From: Stereum hirsutum FP-91666 SS1
Lineage: Eukaryota > Basidiomycota > Agaricomycetes > Russulales > Stereaceae
Direction of reading: 5' to 3'
Assembly: GCF_000264905.1 (NCBI RefSeq)
Contig: NW_006763140.1
Coordinates: forward strand, 1,436,702 to 1,500,701
DNA length: 64,000 nt
Numbering within the stretch: position 1 is the stretch's first letter; every line of letters begins with the position of its first letter. Below, piece after piece: positions 10,242 through 22,834 of this stretch. The notes below the pieces were generated by a model. The model did not search any database, was not told the DNA's origin, and saw only the letters and a list, made by a program, of their open reading frames with translations. The translations under genes and the position numbers were made by a program.

Positions 10242-11325
10242 AGGGAGATTGCCGGGGTGAGACAGGATTGAGAGGCGAGGTGCACTAAACTTCCAGCCTT
10301 AACTCAGAGTGTATAAGAGGAGTGAGATTGTGTGGCGTAGAGGTGGCCGGAGAGGGTACTTGGGTTTAGCTCATTGTGTTGCCAGATATAAAATGCCCTA
10401 GTCAACCATGACGAGAGAGTCTGAGAACCGGCTGAGTCGACTGGGTGGCAAAAGCACTAAGTAGGGTATGGCGATGAAGGCGACAAACTTCTTGGGCTCG
10501 CTATCGTATGATGCTATTCTGAGACGTCAAGAAGGTCGACAGATAGAGCGGAGGTAAAGGCAGAACGTCGCACGCCACACTATTAAGGCCTCAAGCTCAG
10601 AGGCCTCTTGCTTGGAACAGCTCAGGAATAGACGACAATGGCAGTCTTTCAAGAAGTTTCATTGCCTAGCTTCAGCGACATGTAGACAGCATCAATCGTT
10701 GACAGTTACAGATAGTTACTCAACTTCCTATGGTATCCCAAATCCTAACGTGACAGCCGACTGACTCTGAGACACCGACACAGCTGCCTATAACCGCACG
10801 GATTTAGAGGCCAATTGGGTCGCAGGAAGAGGACTGCACGGAGTGAATATGTCTGGACATGTTGGACCAGTCCTCCGAGCACGACTAAGAGAAGACCCTC
10901 GTTGAGCGTTGAGAGTTGCCAATCCCAATGAACGGCGTACTAAGTATTCTGGAAGCCTATAGAAGGTCCAGCAGCCACCGTGACCCTCAGTTCGACTACT
11001 TTCCAGAGCTGCCTCAGAATGTACTAGTGGGCTGTCGCCAATGGAGGCAGTTGAGTCGTTCAAGATGAAGTTCTTGGCAGAGACGATCGCGCAGATAGAA
11101 CTTGTCTGGTCGTGTTATGTCCGAGGCATTGAATCTGGAGTACTTATATACCTGAGAAGAGTGCAGAAAAGAAAGGAAGACAAATGGCAATTTCGAGTTC
11201 CGCCACACTCGGTGAGACTCGGTGACGTGAGAGGATTAGGTACGCAGAGTGTAGTAAGCACAGTGGCGTGGCCAGCAAGTGGCCAGCGTTTTCAGAATTA
11301 CTACGACAGTAATTCTGCTTTCGAG
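10242..11325. other. Divergent intergenic region, methyltransferase C / NAD(H) kinase
   Basis: 1.08 kb between two divergently transcribed genes. Small ORFs are present but without recognisable features. It should contain both promoters. Confidence 0.5.
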
Positions 11326-12921
11326 ATGTTGAGACCTCTACGACTGGGCCGAAGTTCTTTACATTGCGTGGCGAAAACTATACCGCGCACCTATTCCTCG
11401 TGGTTCGTACGGCAATGTTCAATTCCCCACGTCGACTTCACTCTTGCAAGGACGAAGAGGACTTTCGTCTCCTCTCCTCCACACCGCTCTCTTGAACAAT
11501 CGCGTACGGTATATTTCGCTGGATGTTCGAACTACATGTAAGATCACAACTGATCACTTACTGAAGACAGCCCACCTACGCCACCAAAAGCCGTCCTAAT
11601 CGTAAATAAGCTCCGGACGAAACCTGTACTGGATGCTATTGACTCCTTCTTAACGTACGCCGCGACCTTCCAAATGTTTGCACAGTTGAGACTGACTAAT
11701 GTAACTTTCCTTGCCGTAGACACCTAACAGGATTCTATCCTCATGTCAGAATATTTCATGAGGACAAGAAGGATATGCCGCAAGCTGTAGAGCTTTGGGA
11801 CCCAAGTACGTCTTTCCCTATCGTGCCTCCAGATCCGTAAACAGTTGACAGATAATTTATTCTGGATCACAGAAAGAGAGGACCATAAGATTGACCTTGT
11901 AATCACGCTGGGAGGAGACGGGACGATACTCCATGCTTCTTCGCTTTTCAAGGTTGGCGCGGTGCCGCCGGTGCTCAGCTTTTCGATGGGCACACTAGGG
12001 TTTTTACTCCCATTTCGTGCGTGCGCTTATTTTGACGATGAAGGCTATGACTCACTCGTGCTACCACAAACAACTACAGACGTGGACGATTTTGCACAAG
12101 CTTTGGCGAGTGTGTTCCAGGGCAAGGCCACTGTTCTGTACCGGATGAGACTTTCGTGTCTGTTCTATAATAAAGATGGAGAGAGAATGGATAAGGAAGG
12201 ACGAGGTTAGTTATGCAGAACACTCTTTTCATTTCCTTTTTCTAAATTAGCAGAATATAGAGTGGCAAGTCATGAATGAAGTGGCACTTCACCGTGGCGC
12301 CAGCCCACACCTTAACACCATTGACGCGTTCGTTGATGGACAGCATCTGACCGAGTCCGTCGTACGTCTCAGTCTTTTTCTTCTTAGATTCTATACATTA
12401 ACATTTTGTGACGCGCCTATCGAACAGTCAGACGGTCTCATCGTGTCGACGCCCACAGGATCCACCGCCTACTCACTATCAGCCGGTGGCCCCATCGTCC
12501 ATCCCTCACTGAGCGCGCTCGTTCTCACTCCCATATGTCCTCGAAGCCTGTCCTTCAGGCCACTCGTATTCCCTTCATCGTCCTCAATCACTCTACGAGT
12601 ACGTCTCTTGCCGTTCAACCAAGACCACGACTGACGGATCTGCACAATTGACAGATAGGAGAGCGCAGTCGAGCCGAAGCTGGTGTCTCCATGGACGGGC
12701 AAACCACCCGTACTCTCAAACCAGGAGAATCAGTAACCGTCCGCGCATCTCCGAATCCTATACCTTGCATCAACCGCTCGTCAATCGCAGAGCCACTGGA
12801 GGACAGGAAGGAAGGCGTTGGCCCAGGAAAGGAGGACGATTGGGTCAGGGATATCAATAATCTGCTGCAGTATAACGCGACCTTTAGGAGTAAGGCTTTG
12901 TTGAGGCTCAGTCGGACGTGA
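11326..12921 (+). CDS. POS5: ATP-NAD(H) kinase, mitochondrial type
   Basis: Seven exons (11326-11537, 11571-11654, 11720-11805, 11852-12205, 12261-12361, 12428-12598, 12655-12921) give 424 aa, near the 414 aa of yeast Pos5. The N-terminus ([20 protein letters not shown]) is rich in Arg and Ser with no acidic residues, like a mitochondrial presequence. The NAD-kinase signature is complete: [22 protein letters not shown] (about residues 145-154), [18 protein letters not shown], and [20 protein letters not shown]. The enzyme phosphorylates NAD(H) to NADP(H) for matrix redox and Fe-S metabolism. Exon 5 must start at an inner acceptor (AATATAG) to keep the NEV frame. The C-terminal tail after [11 protein letters not shown] is less conserved. 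Confidence 0.92.
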
Positions 12922-13482
12922 GAGGTGTGTATATTTGGGATGGTGAAATGCGTATAGGGTGAGAATAGGATATGGAGATGTGGTGGCGCGTGTCCTAGGT
13001 TTTTAACGCGGCCCCTGATGGCACGAGTGCTTCCAAGAAGTCGTTCTGGGTCGTACAGCTGTTTACATATCACAAGGAGCTGTTGTTGATAGGACGAGGA
13101 CACTGCTACATATGCCAATACTATTCTCCTTACGGTACGGGATGTACCCGCCGAGTATCATGCAGGTCGACTTGCCGTTCAGGCCACCGCAGAATGGAAG
13201 CTAATGCAGACGGTTTGGTGTAGTTTCCTCCTTCCTGTAAGGGATATACATACATAAAGCATATCATGTGATTTCCATGCAATCTATCTCCAAGATCATT
13301 ATCAGATATTGACCGACTCTGAGAGGCATATTCTGGGATGTAAGTACTGCCTCTGTGGTCCCGCTATGAGGTGACATCGCACAGGTTTCCGTCTTCTGTA
13401 CATCCTTCCAAGTGCTCTTCCAAGTTATTAAACTACATGGGTCATCACCGGTATCTTTCGATGGGCCATTTTTAGAGCCATC
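12922..13482. other. Intergenic, 3' of the NAD(H) kinase
   Basis: 560 bp up to the MITE. No gene, RNA or repeat recognised beyond the kinase 3' UTR. Confidence 0.4.
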
Positions 13483-13903
13483 ATACTGTACTTTTCCGAC
13501 CTACTGTTCGTCCCCTGTCCCCCCACCCCACCGAACCGAACACTTTTAGGGGGACTGTCCCCCCCTCTCACCGCCCCAACGAACAGCTAGGGGGGACATG
13601 CTCGTAATTCAGCAAAATTCATAATTATAATTAAAATCAACGAACATATTCCGATTGATGTTTTTGCACTGTTTTGGCCGAAATTTGTTGATGATTGTAT
13701 GCTCTGGCTTACCAAAATCCCTGAGCACTCATGTATGAGTGAAAAATCTTCATCCAGTGCCCTGTAGTAATATTTTTGTGGTTAAGACATTGAACAGTGT
13801 CCCCTGTCCCCCGGGCTCGACGAACAGGGGGACAGATGTGTGGCGCCAGGCCGGCAAACTCCGGGAATTTGAAATCGAACAGTAGGTCGGAAAAGTACAG
13901 TAT
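13483..13903. mobile_element. MITE, Tc1/mariner-like ends
   Basis: A 28-bp sequence at 13483-13510 (starting ATACTGTACTTTTCCG) occurs as a perfect inverted copy at 13876-13903. The ends read TA-CTGTACTTTTCC...GGAAAAGTACAG-TA, so a TA target-site duplication, as in Tc1/mariner, fits. The 420-bp interior has no long ORF of its own and is full of G- and C-runs, including the near-palindrome GGGGGACTGTCCCCC and a second C-run/G-run pair near the two arms. It is a non-autonomous element; no transposase is in this window. Confidence 0.85.
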
Positions 13904-14404
13904 AGCATTGCGCAGCCTAGCAAGCTCATGAATGCACAATCTTGATCGGAGACACAGTTCTCTTCTGTATTCACGTTGCACTATTTTAGACACAGAGAGG
14001 AGTTCTTCGTTCATATGGTCACGTAGGATGCTATGGCAGTAACAATATTCATGCAGTATGTCGAAGAGTCCGGCACATGAGGATATATCTGCATCGAAAG
14101 CAGTCTTTGGCGTGAATAGCATTGACGGATGCACAGGGGCGGCGACGAGGTCACATGGGAAACATAAAACGTATCTTAAACTAGTAATGAACGTCAAAGG
14201 GTTCGTGAGGTCACTATTAGGGGAGGGATATGCACGAAGAGAAGGAGTCTTCAAAAAGAGGCTACAGAGGAGAACAAGGCAGTTTAATAAAGCTACAATA
14301 TGGAAGAAGAACGAATCAAAGAGCCTCACGTCAAAGGATGAATATTGCGAAAGGATATCCTGACACGAGTGTTTTCTATGGAGATCGCAGGCTACAGTGT
14401 CCAT
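13709..14404 (-). other. Open frame running into the MITE, doubtful gene
   Basis: A 231-codon minus-strand frame whose last third lies inside the MITE. The part outside the element (about 13904-14250) has plausible protein composition, for example ILHEYCYCHSILRDHMNEEL, but no recognised domain, and the part upstream is hydrophobic and Leu/Phe-rich. It may be a gene remnant broken by the MITE or chance. Confidence 0.2.
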
Positions 14405-14413
14405 CTGAGGGGA

Positions 14414-14944
14414 TTATTTCCCCCTGAACAGAGCCGACAGCCTCGAGAACGACGATGTTGACCGCAGAGTAGAAGAGCCTGAACCTCGCTCCTTCGTCTT
14501 CTTCTCATCGGCGAAATATTGCGGAGGCGAGTCCAAAAACGTGAGCCCTTCTTTCTCTGGAACCGCTGGAACCGTCGGCAGAAGATCCTCCAGCTGAATC
14601 TCCACCACCTCGTAACGTGTGAGGTTTGCAAGGACTTTCCCCCACGCCCGTGACCCTATCCGTACTTTCTGTCGCGATCCATTGACTGAGACACTGATCT
14701 TGAAATGGATGCATTCGCGTGGACAGGTGCGAAGCTCAGGATAGACTTCCTGAGCGAAGTCGAGCGCTTGCTATGAACGAGTGCCATCGAGGTTAAGGTC
14801 TCTAGCGCACTAAGACAGCATTCAAGTTACAAGAAGACTCACGTCATAAGTTTCTCCTGGCGTGACATATACCATCTGCTTGTTATAGGAGTAGGTGATG
14901 ATATCTGCTGGGGCTCTCTTGTGTGTCGAAGAGTGGGAGGACAT
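14414..14944 (-). CDS. Small conserved hypothetical protein
   Basis: Exon 1 is 14843-14944 and exon 2 is 14414-14770. They are joined by a 72-nt GTGAGT...CATAG intron in phase 0, giving 152 aa. The N-terminus (MSSHSSTHKRAPADIITYSY) and the following YVTPGETYDQALDFAQEVYP look like a compact alpha/beta domain. The middle reads HFKISVSVNGSRQKVRIGS, and the C-terminal 45 residues are Ser/Lys-rich and probably disordered. I have an impression of Agaricomycete-restricted homologues, but no function is known to me. No signal peptide or membrane span. Confidence 0.75.
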
Positions 14945-15369
14945 GTTGAGCAAGAGGTTTGTAGTCTTGGTGACGGACTAGGTTGGGGGTGGTCGAGATG
15001 CGTCACAACGACAGTGGGAGCAGCGGTATATATACCGGAAAGGGGCTTTTGTTGATGCGAGAGCACTGCATTGTGCCTTCCTGTGGGGGATCCGGATACG
15101 GTTGTCAGGGCTGTGTGCGTCATCGTGCCACTGCTCCCTACGAAGGCTTTATTTGGACACCGAGACAAGAAAGAGAAGGACTTCTCTTTGAAACTTTAAT
15201 GGACGCGGCTGAGCTGCTTGTCCTAGGATCGAAGATAGATAAGAACAAAGCTTGTTTGGCCTAGAATGATACACGACCACTATACGTTGTGAAAGATAAT
15301 CGAACGCGATACACTCTGGAAGAGCTACACCGAATCATCGCATACTTCATACAGGAGCTGGACAGTTCT
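14945..15369. other. Intergenic
   Basis: 425 bp between two minus-strand genes. It holds the promoter of the 152-aa protein and the 3' UTR of the Asteroid-like gene. Nothing else seen. Confidence 0.4.
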
Positions 15370-18011
15370 TCAAACCGAGGCATTGTCCTCGTCCAAGTCA
15401 ACTAACATTCCAAAAAGACCTTGCCCTTGTGTTGCTGTGCCCTTCTTGGCACCGGACGACGAAGATGAGGCACTTACACCGTGACTCTGAGCATTCTTCG
15501 CCTTCCGCTCTTTTTTCCCCCACTTTCCCCTCTCCTCACTCATCGCCTCCTGTAGGCCCTCTATACATGTCTCCCATAATCCCTTGTCCATATCTTTATT
15601 GTCGAAGATCCGACCCCGTTGACTCGTCAGAATTGTATGGAGATGCTGTCCAGAAAATGCGTATGCTGGATGGATGACTCGGTCACCGAGCAGAAGCGCC
15701 TGAGCTAGCATTTCAACGGCGTCTAGAGCGGATGAGAGTTGGGCGACAAGCTGTATATTCCGGTTCTCGAGCGTCGGTGGCGTAAGGGCGGGATTCGCAC
15801 CGACGTCGCTTGTCGGAGTCGCGTCGGCGGAGGTAGCGGCCGCCCATGTGAAGGATGTCAAGAAAGCGCCAACCTCGGTAGGCGCCCATCTCTCCCTGTC
15901 CTTGTCCTTTGAAAAGCCGTGCTCTTCAGCACGTTTGTATAAGACGAGTACGACCCAACGTAGCGCCACTGTGGCCATCAATTGTGCGGGAGGGAGCGCT
16001 CGGATTAATGCGGTGTCTGAGGATAGGATTCGGAGGAACAGGGATAGTCGTTCTTCTTCGGGTTGTAGCTGTAGTGGAAGCTGTTCGTCGACGTTAAAAT
16101 CAGGCATCAGAGATGCGAGGAGTGTGGACAGGAGCTGGACAGATACGTCTTCTGGAGTTAGCTTGGTCCCTCGACGAATATGTTCAGTGACGACCTTCGG
16201 ACGGGAAGATGTGCGGTGGCGATGATGTGACGCCGCCGATGGTTCGGAAGATGAATCTGGAACATGTAATTCTTCCAAAGCGCCACGAAGACGTGCAAGA
16301 GGATCACTGCTTTCACCCTCGGAATCTTCTTCGACCACATCAATGAGTTCGTCCTCGTCCTCGTCGTCTTCGTTTTCTGCTTCATCGACGTCCCGCCCTT
16401 CTTCCGAAACTTGCTCCTGCTCTCCGTCGACAGGAGGCTCGGGCAAAGGAATACCATCGTCTAGGATTGAATACGCCCAGTCGCGGAGAGGTCGTCCAAT
16501 GCTGCGAGCGGTGGGCTCCTTGTCTGGATCTTCAAGGAAAAGTTTGGGCCACATTGTTCCGCTGTTATAAACATTCATGAGGTTCGGTTGGAAACGGCCC
16601 TGTCTGTAAGCAGAGACATAGAGTTGTGTGATCCGCTGCATAGCGTTCTCCTCGTCCTCCATCGCGGAAGTTACAGGTGGTGAGAGGTGGTTTACCAAGA
16701 GGCATTGCTCGGGAAAATGCAGAGCACAGGCAGGGGTCGGCCACAAGTCAACACCTTCGAGAGTTTTCGGTATGGCGTATTGCAACGCGGCCTCCACTGT
16801 CTTCTCCACCATTGTCTCTCGTTCCCCTGATCCTATAACGCCTGCCGAAGGACGAAGTAACAAGGCTTCGATAGCTAGATCGATGAGGTCTATGACACTC
16901 GCGATGGGTCGCTTTACTCTTCGTTTCTGTGGAGATGCGCTGGCTTGGGAGACGATGGAATGTAGTGCAGCCGCCACCCGTGTTATACGCTGGGAAACAG
17001 TCATGTCACGTTCGAAGAACTGCCATTGCATAGACGGACGATCCGGTGTGAAGTCGTTTCCCACAAGGCTGGCCAGAAGGGGAAGGAGTGTGATGGGTAG
17101 CTTTAGGTGCGTGGCGAGTTTCAAGGGTGTATATATTGAGCAGGTCAATGTGAGATCAGTGGTACCATCCGGTGGAATGACGCCTTGACCGCGCTGCAAA
17201 GAGCCTGTGGTGGCTTTCTTGTTTGCTTTCGAAGTACGAGCAACGACAAAGCCACCGTCATCTTCCGGCCCTTCCTCTGCGGCGGTCTCGGTTGTGGTCC
17301 ATATCATCTCGTCGAGGGGTATGTAACCTCGGTATCCGTCTGTAGTGAGAATCACGAAGTCGGAGTCCCGTCCAGTAACGTAGCCACCAAGGCGTCCTGC
17401 AAGCTCGACGGCGTAGGGATCTCCCTCCGTATCTGCTATGTGTATCTCCACTGGGAGAGAACGTAAGGTCTCGAGACAGACAGCGTAACAAATTGGCGGT
17501 ATGATGGCGTTTTCGCGTAGGAATCTGGGTGAGGCTCTAGAGGCCTGAGATGTCCTGAAAAAGAGTAAGGAAGGTTGTATAACATTTTCGGATGCACGCG
17601 TGATATTTGTAGGGAATTTGGCGGGAGGATAGGGACCTGCGCTCAATGTTAGATGCATACGGGCAAGGAAATGGAAACATACCATCAAAGACGAAGTGGA
17701 GTGAGAAACCAACCTCAATCCATGCTCGAACAACTTTCGCTACCCAGTGAGCAAGTTGTTGGTACTCTCCACCGAAAGCCCATGGCAATCGAGACTGTTC
17801 GTGAACTGCGTAGATGAAGCTGAGGCACAGCAGTGTTAGGCTTGAAACGTGTGGAAGTGGAAGCCAAGGGGAAGTAGAAAATGAAGCAGACGCACGACCA
17901 TCCGTCAACGACAAGAGGTATAGAAGGCCCTCTCCCCTTCTGAAGCGTTAACGTCTGCGCAAGACTTCGTTGCTGTTCGCGCAGATATGTGGTAAGACCG
18001 TGCACACCCAT
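15370..18011 (-). CDS. Asteroid/XPG-like PIN-domain protein
   Basis: Exons 17896-18011, 17683-17819 and 15370-17636 give 839 aa. The N-terminus MGVHGLTTYLRE is the hallmark of the FEN1/XPG N-domain. LVVDGWSFIYAVHEQ follows across intron 1, and IHIADTEGDPYAVELAG then GRDSDFVIL give the I-domain acidic residues. This order and spacing match the Asteroid family (XPG_I_2) rather than classical FEN1. The next 600 residues are mostly helical, broken by a long acidic linker (DEAENEDDEDEDELID) and a Ser/Lys-rich tail. Asteroid proteins are poorly characterised; an RNA or DNA structure-specific role is inferred only from the fold. In-frame splicing across both junctions supports the model. Confidence 0.85.
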
Positions 18012-18252
18012 GCAGTTGGTGGGTGGCGAGTGGTGGAAGGGGGTAGTTTAAAGTTAGAGTGGAGTCTTGCAAACGAACGCGGCAGGCTTTAACAGAGAGC
18101 AGTATCACAATTTGAGTTGCAGAGTCCTCCGTCCAGTTCACCCTGTGCTGTACAAGTCGTCAACCCAAAGGCAGGATTGTTACGTAGGAGATACGAAGAG
18201 GAACAAATTAAAGACAAGTCATGTAAAAATGTACCGGATGTCCTGCATATCA

Positions 18253-18332
18253 TGACAACTGTGAGATTCGAACTCACGCCCTTTCGGACCAGATCCTGAT
18301 TCTGGCGCCTTAGACCGCTCGGCCAAGTTGCC
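18253..18332 (-). tRNA. tRNA-Leu (anticodon CAG)
   Basis: An 80-nt cloverleaf on the minus strand with acceptor stem GGCAACT/AGTTGTC, a long variable arm typical of class II tRNAs (Leu/Ser), and anticodon stem CCAGA/TCTGG around the loop ATCAGGA, giving anticodon CAG (Leu, CUG). No intron. Confidence 0.93.
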
Positions 18333-18750
18333 TTATTACTTATTTGAAACATTAATAACTGATTAAACCTAAAAGAGTTAGGGTCAGATACGAACGCCTG
18401 CCAATCAAGTGCCAGTGAGCATGAGATGACTGCTATATTGAGGCCAATGAGGTATGACTGACTCGTCGACCTTTCGAAACTGCGCTTTCCACAGAGGTTA
18501 AGAAGATGCAAAGAAGGTGCCAAGAGAGAGCGAAACGATAAATTACAATGCAAAATGCGAGCAAAAACACAAGACAATGTACTATGCGATATATTGTACA
18601 GATATCCAACGAACAGCAATTTGGCTAGTGTCCGAAATCAAAGTGCGTATGTATACTTACTAGGTAAAGCGGGGAGAACGAGGTAACGGAGTCCGACAAA
18701 GAGAAGAAACGGAAGGTGAAAGGTAATAAAGATAACGTCGCATCCTTTCA
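18333..18750. other. Intergenic
   Basis: 418 bp between the tRNA-Leu and the stop of the Ser/Pro-rich membrane protein. A chance ORF on the minus strand overlaps the tRNA. Nothing else recognised. Confidence 0.4.
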
Positions 18751-21700
18751 TCAAGAAAGTGATCCAAGCAATTCCTCCGGATTCCAGCTCGTGAACTCCA
18801 ACGGTGGCAGCCCATTCGGCAGCTGACCGCTGCCCTTCAAGTTGACAGATTCTCCACGAACGCCACCGCTACCGCTGCCAACACTGAAGCGAATGGCGGA
18901 CGAACGTCTCGAAGCCGGTCCAGCAAGCAATGATGGAGGCACGGAAGCCACTGTCGGAGGTGAACTAACAACAGGCGCCGAATTGGGTGGTTTCCGAATC
19001 TCTAACACTGCTTCCCGCTCCGGCGCTTTCGAGCTTCCCGTCAATGAAGGGGATCGTGAATGTGACGGTGTGGCGAGTGATGAAAGTACGAGAGCGGCGG
19101 GTAATGGTTGGAGAGCTGGTGATTGACGGCGTTTAACGAATCTGGTGGAGGATGTGGAGTGTGAGCGATTGAGAGGGCCAGGTCTGAGGGACGTAGGTTC
19201 TGTTCTTTGAGAGGACGGTGTAGAGTTGGAGGCGGAACGTCCTGGTGCACTGGAGGTGCTGTCGACGGACCCTCGTGGTCGACCGAAAGTACCGTCATCG
19301 CCCCATGTGAATTGGCTATTGGTAACGTCCTGCGAGCGTGTACCTCTCCGGGCCACTTCAGCATGTCTACCATTCGAGTCGGTCCGCTCCAAACGGGTTC
19401 TCCACGCCGTCATAGGCGAGGCCTAGGTGAACCATGAATTAATACAGCAGAAAAACAACTCGATTGTCGTCACCAAGAGCTCACCGGTCTGGCAGTAATT
19501 TCTGCAGAAGATGTGGCGGGACTAGTAGTCATCGTACTCGGTCCAGCGGTCATCTCTGATGGAGATGGAACGATGTCTTTCTCTGTAGGAGGCACGCTGA
19601 GGGAAGTAGTGATATCGAGGGAGGCTGCGTGCGCTGGCGCAAGGTTATCATGTACTTCTTGTACCGTGTAACCCGAGGACAAGCGTGTATTAGAATGCAG
19701 CCGTGGTCTCCCAAGAGTGTCCATCGATGGTGACTGCCTGTGCGGCAGTGATGGAGGATATTTTGATAGCTCAGATGGTGGAGGGGTACGAGCCGTCAAA
19801 TCAGATGAGGAATGGAACATCGACGACGTCGAAGGCTGTGGCGGGACGGAGGGCACTATTGTAGTCGGCGGCGTGGGTAACGGCCGGGGCGAGAAAGCTC
19901 TGGATGAGTTTCGGCGTGGAGGCATGATAGTCGCTGCTGATGAGCTATGAATGTTCAGAGCGTCCGGATCGCCTTCGGATCTGTGTGATTCCGGCTCCAT
20001 GCTGGGCGACGCTGCGTGTGCGCCTGATGTTGATGGCGGCTCTGTCTGGATCGGCGGGATGGGTAGCGAGCGTACCGGTTGTAGAGAGGCGGGCACCGCC
20101 TTCATGACTACGGCCTCCTCATCATCGTCGCGAGTGATAGCCTGGAGCGAATCGAGTCCGGACACAGACATAGACCGGAGGATCACACTGGTAGCTGAAG
20201 CGTGTGTGGAGCGAGGGGCCGATGTTACAAGTTCCCCTGATGAAGGCGTGTCCACTTCGGTGATATTTGGCATTAGCATATGGGAAGCGCTAGCTTGGAA
20301 GGTACGAGCTCGACCGGGTCTTAAAGTATGAGGGATATCGGAAGGGGCGTGATTGTTTCCCTCGCTCATCGTACGTGCACGAGCGACTCGAGCATCACTG
20401 GGTGCATCGAGGCCGGCCTGACCATCTCTTTCAGATGTGCTGCTTGGGAGACTATCCTTGGAACCCATGATCACTGTGCTAACGGTAGGCCAACGCTGGA
20501 TCTGCATTGTCGATGTGCTTGATGGGGTGCCGGAGCGCCGTGGTGACGAGGGATTGAAAGCAGTCGTTAAGGGGAGAGTCGGTGAGGGTATCATATTCGA
20601 TTGCGGAGAAGACGGACATTGGGCATTTATTGTCGGTGGCGGAGGAATGGTCGGAACCTGCGCGGTATTCGCGATCGAAGCTGAAACGAGCGGCATCGTA
20701 ACGTCTGCTGGAGTTGGCGTCTTTCCCTGACTAGAGGGCGTAGAAAGTGAGAGTGTGGATTGCTTGCGTTTCATCGGGACGGATGAGATAATCCGTGAGC
20801 CGGTCGACCGAGGGGTATGTGGAGAACCAGAGTTGGTAGCAGAAAGTCTGATACCGGAAGTGTTCAATTTTGCCAGTGACATGCGGGAGAAACCGATGAT
20901 GGGGGAAGGAGGAAAGATTCCAGAAGAAGTCGAGGACCGAGCAGAGGGTGACCGTTCAATTGGCTGGACAACCTGATCATCGTGCGTGTTTGGTGCCAAC
21001 TCAAGATTGGATGGGACACTCACACAGGAGAGTGCCAGTGCAGAGTCATCAGTTCGCTTCCGATTGCTTGCAGGTCGAGAGGCAGTTGACGACTCTTTCT
21101 CCTCCATGGGCAATTCTAGTAGCGTCTCGAGCGGTGGGAGGGTTGGTAGGTGATTCCTGACCAGGATCCCGCGCGTATTGTCAAACGAAGGACGGGTGTA
21201 TTGAGAAAAGGAGATGACGGGATCGGTGTTGGTAACGAGGCGAACGGCAGCGTCTAGGGATTCTGTTGGCGACTGAGGCGATGTTGGAATCGGTGGAAGA
21301 GTAGAGGAGGGAGGCGAATGCGGTGAAGGAATACTTAAACCGCGGCGCGATGAGGTGGACCGACGGCTCCTCGGAGGCTCGGTAGATGGTCTGTAAGAGT
21401 CGCTGGGTGAAGGTGTGCTTATACGTCGAGGCATAGGAACCCGCATAACAGCTACAGGTCTACTCGGATTACGCCTCAGACCCCTACCCAACACCTTTCC
21501 CACAGAGCGCTTGAGGGATAGCCACCAAGAGACGGCTTTCGGTTTCTCAGACTCGGCTGTGGGGTAAAGGAGAGATTGTTGTGCTTCCGCATCTTCTTCT
21601 TCGTCGGTGCTGGATCTGAGAGAGGGCGTGGTGCGACGGGCCACACGGCGTCGGTATAGGGGCACAACTATGCATGAGACGAAGATGGCGGTGAGGAACA

Positions 21701-21884
21701 CGACTACAAGACATAGTAGAACTGCCTCGACGGATATAGAAGAGAGTGAGGATGATGTCTTCAGGGGATGTCGTGAGCGATGGGCGAGCCAGATACAGGC
21801 GCACGAGAGGCGGACATACGTTCGGCGTCTCTTCTCTACGGCGAATCGTGGCCATATACCTTGCGGTGGGCGTACGCACTGCAT
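18751..21884 (-). CDS. Large Ser/Pro-rich single-pass membrane protein
   Basis: Exon 1 (19485-21884) and exon 2 (18751-19422) join in phase 0 (GTGAGC...CCTAG, 62 nt), giving 1023 aa. Near residues 50-72 lies one strongly hydrophobic segment (VEAVLLCLVVVFLTAIFVS) followed by basic YRRRVARR, which fits a membrane anchor with the long C-terminal part in the cytosol. The remaining 950 residues are Ser/Pro/Thr-rich, with many RRxS and SP sites and no domain I recognise. Such architecture is common in fungal proteins phosphorylated at the cell periphery, but function is unknown. The start is tentative: the Cys/Arg-rich first 50 residues might be an artefact and a short upstream exon may exist. Confidence 0.65.
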
Positions 21885-22834
21885 GCATAACTCGATTTAG
21901 AAACAGCTCTCACAGTCATAGTCAAAACACTCACAAGCTGTCAACTGGAGCAAGGAGAAGAGCACGAACTAGACTCGTCCTCCAGGGAATTCACGAGTGA
22001 AAGTCGAAGAAGAGAAAGAAGAGCAGTTCATCGGGAAAGGCGAAGATCGAATGGCATCAGAGACCCTTTTGCACCGCAAATAACCCATCAGCGGGCATCT
22101 CGCAGCATATTTTCGGGTAGGGCGTCGGTCGCAGCCTCTCGGAAAAGCTACATCATTGCGAGGGCTGTGCATTCAATCGAATCGAGGTGAAAGTACTACA
22201 CACTGTCAATGTAATGATGCCACATAAGTAATCCAAATGAGAACATCATCACATCATACCCCCAAAACAAGTTATGGATGAGGTATGCATTCTGAACCCC
22301 TTTGCAGGCTTGATATTCTACCGATGCTCAACGACGCCGCCCGCACAGCCGCTGAGCCTGAGCCTCGAGTGAATATTAGAGAAGAGGACCTGACGGACGT
22401 TTTTGTAAAGCTTGAACCATATTGTTTGTGACACAGCACGAATTGACCGGGGGGGAAAAGACGAAGCCAGATGGGAGGAGGAAGTGGTTTCGCCGATGCA
22501 GAAGGGTTGGTCATGTTGAAATACTCCGCCACAACTTCAAGGGGGTAAATGGGCCACAAACCGCCACGAAATGTCTGCATCCTCCGTCACAAACCACTCT
22601 GGTAGGACATACTCGAGAAGTAGAAGACCATTAAGTAAAGTGCGACAACTCGAAGAACTTCTAGGAAACACACCGCAAATATTACAGCATGATACACAAT
22701 GACAAAACCCTCCGATGCGCCACGATAATAAAAAGGATGAGCATAGTAATGGACGATACAGTTTCTCGATGATTGGTATAGAATTTAGTTCAATGCTTCG
22801 CGCCACCAGTCACAAACTTCGTCGACTGAAAACC
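21885..22834. other. Intergenic
   Basis: 950 bp between two minus-strand genes. It should contain the promoter and possible first exon of the Ser/Pro-rich protein and the BRCT gene's 3' UTR. ORFs of 70-100 codons here lack any support. Confidence 0.4.

Noticed and set aside
18089..18619. 176-codon minus-strand ORF
   Set aside because: It runs through the tRNA-Leu gene and has no family features.
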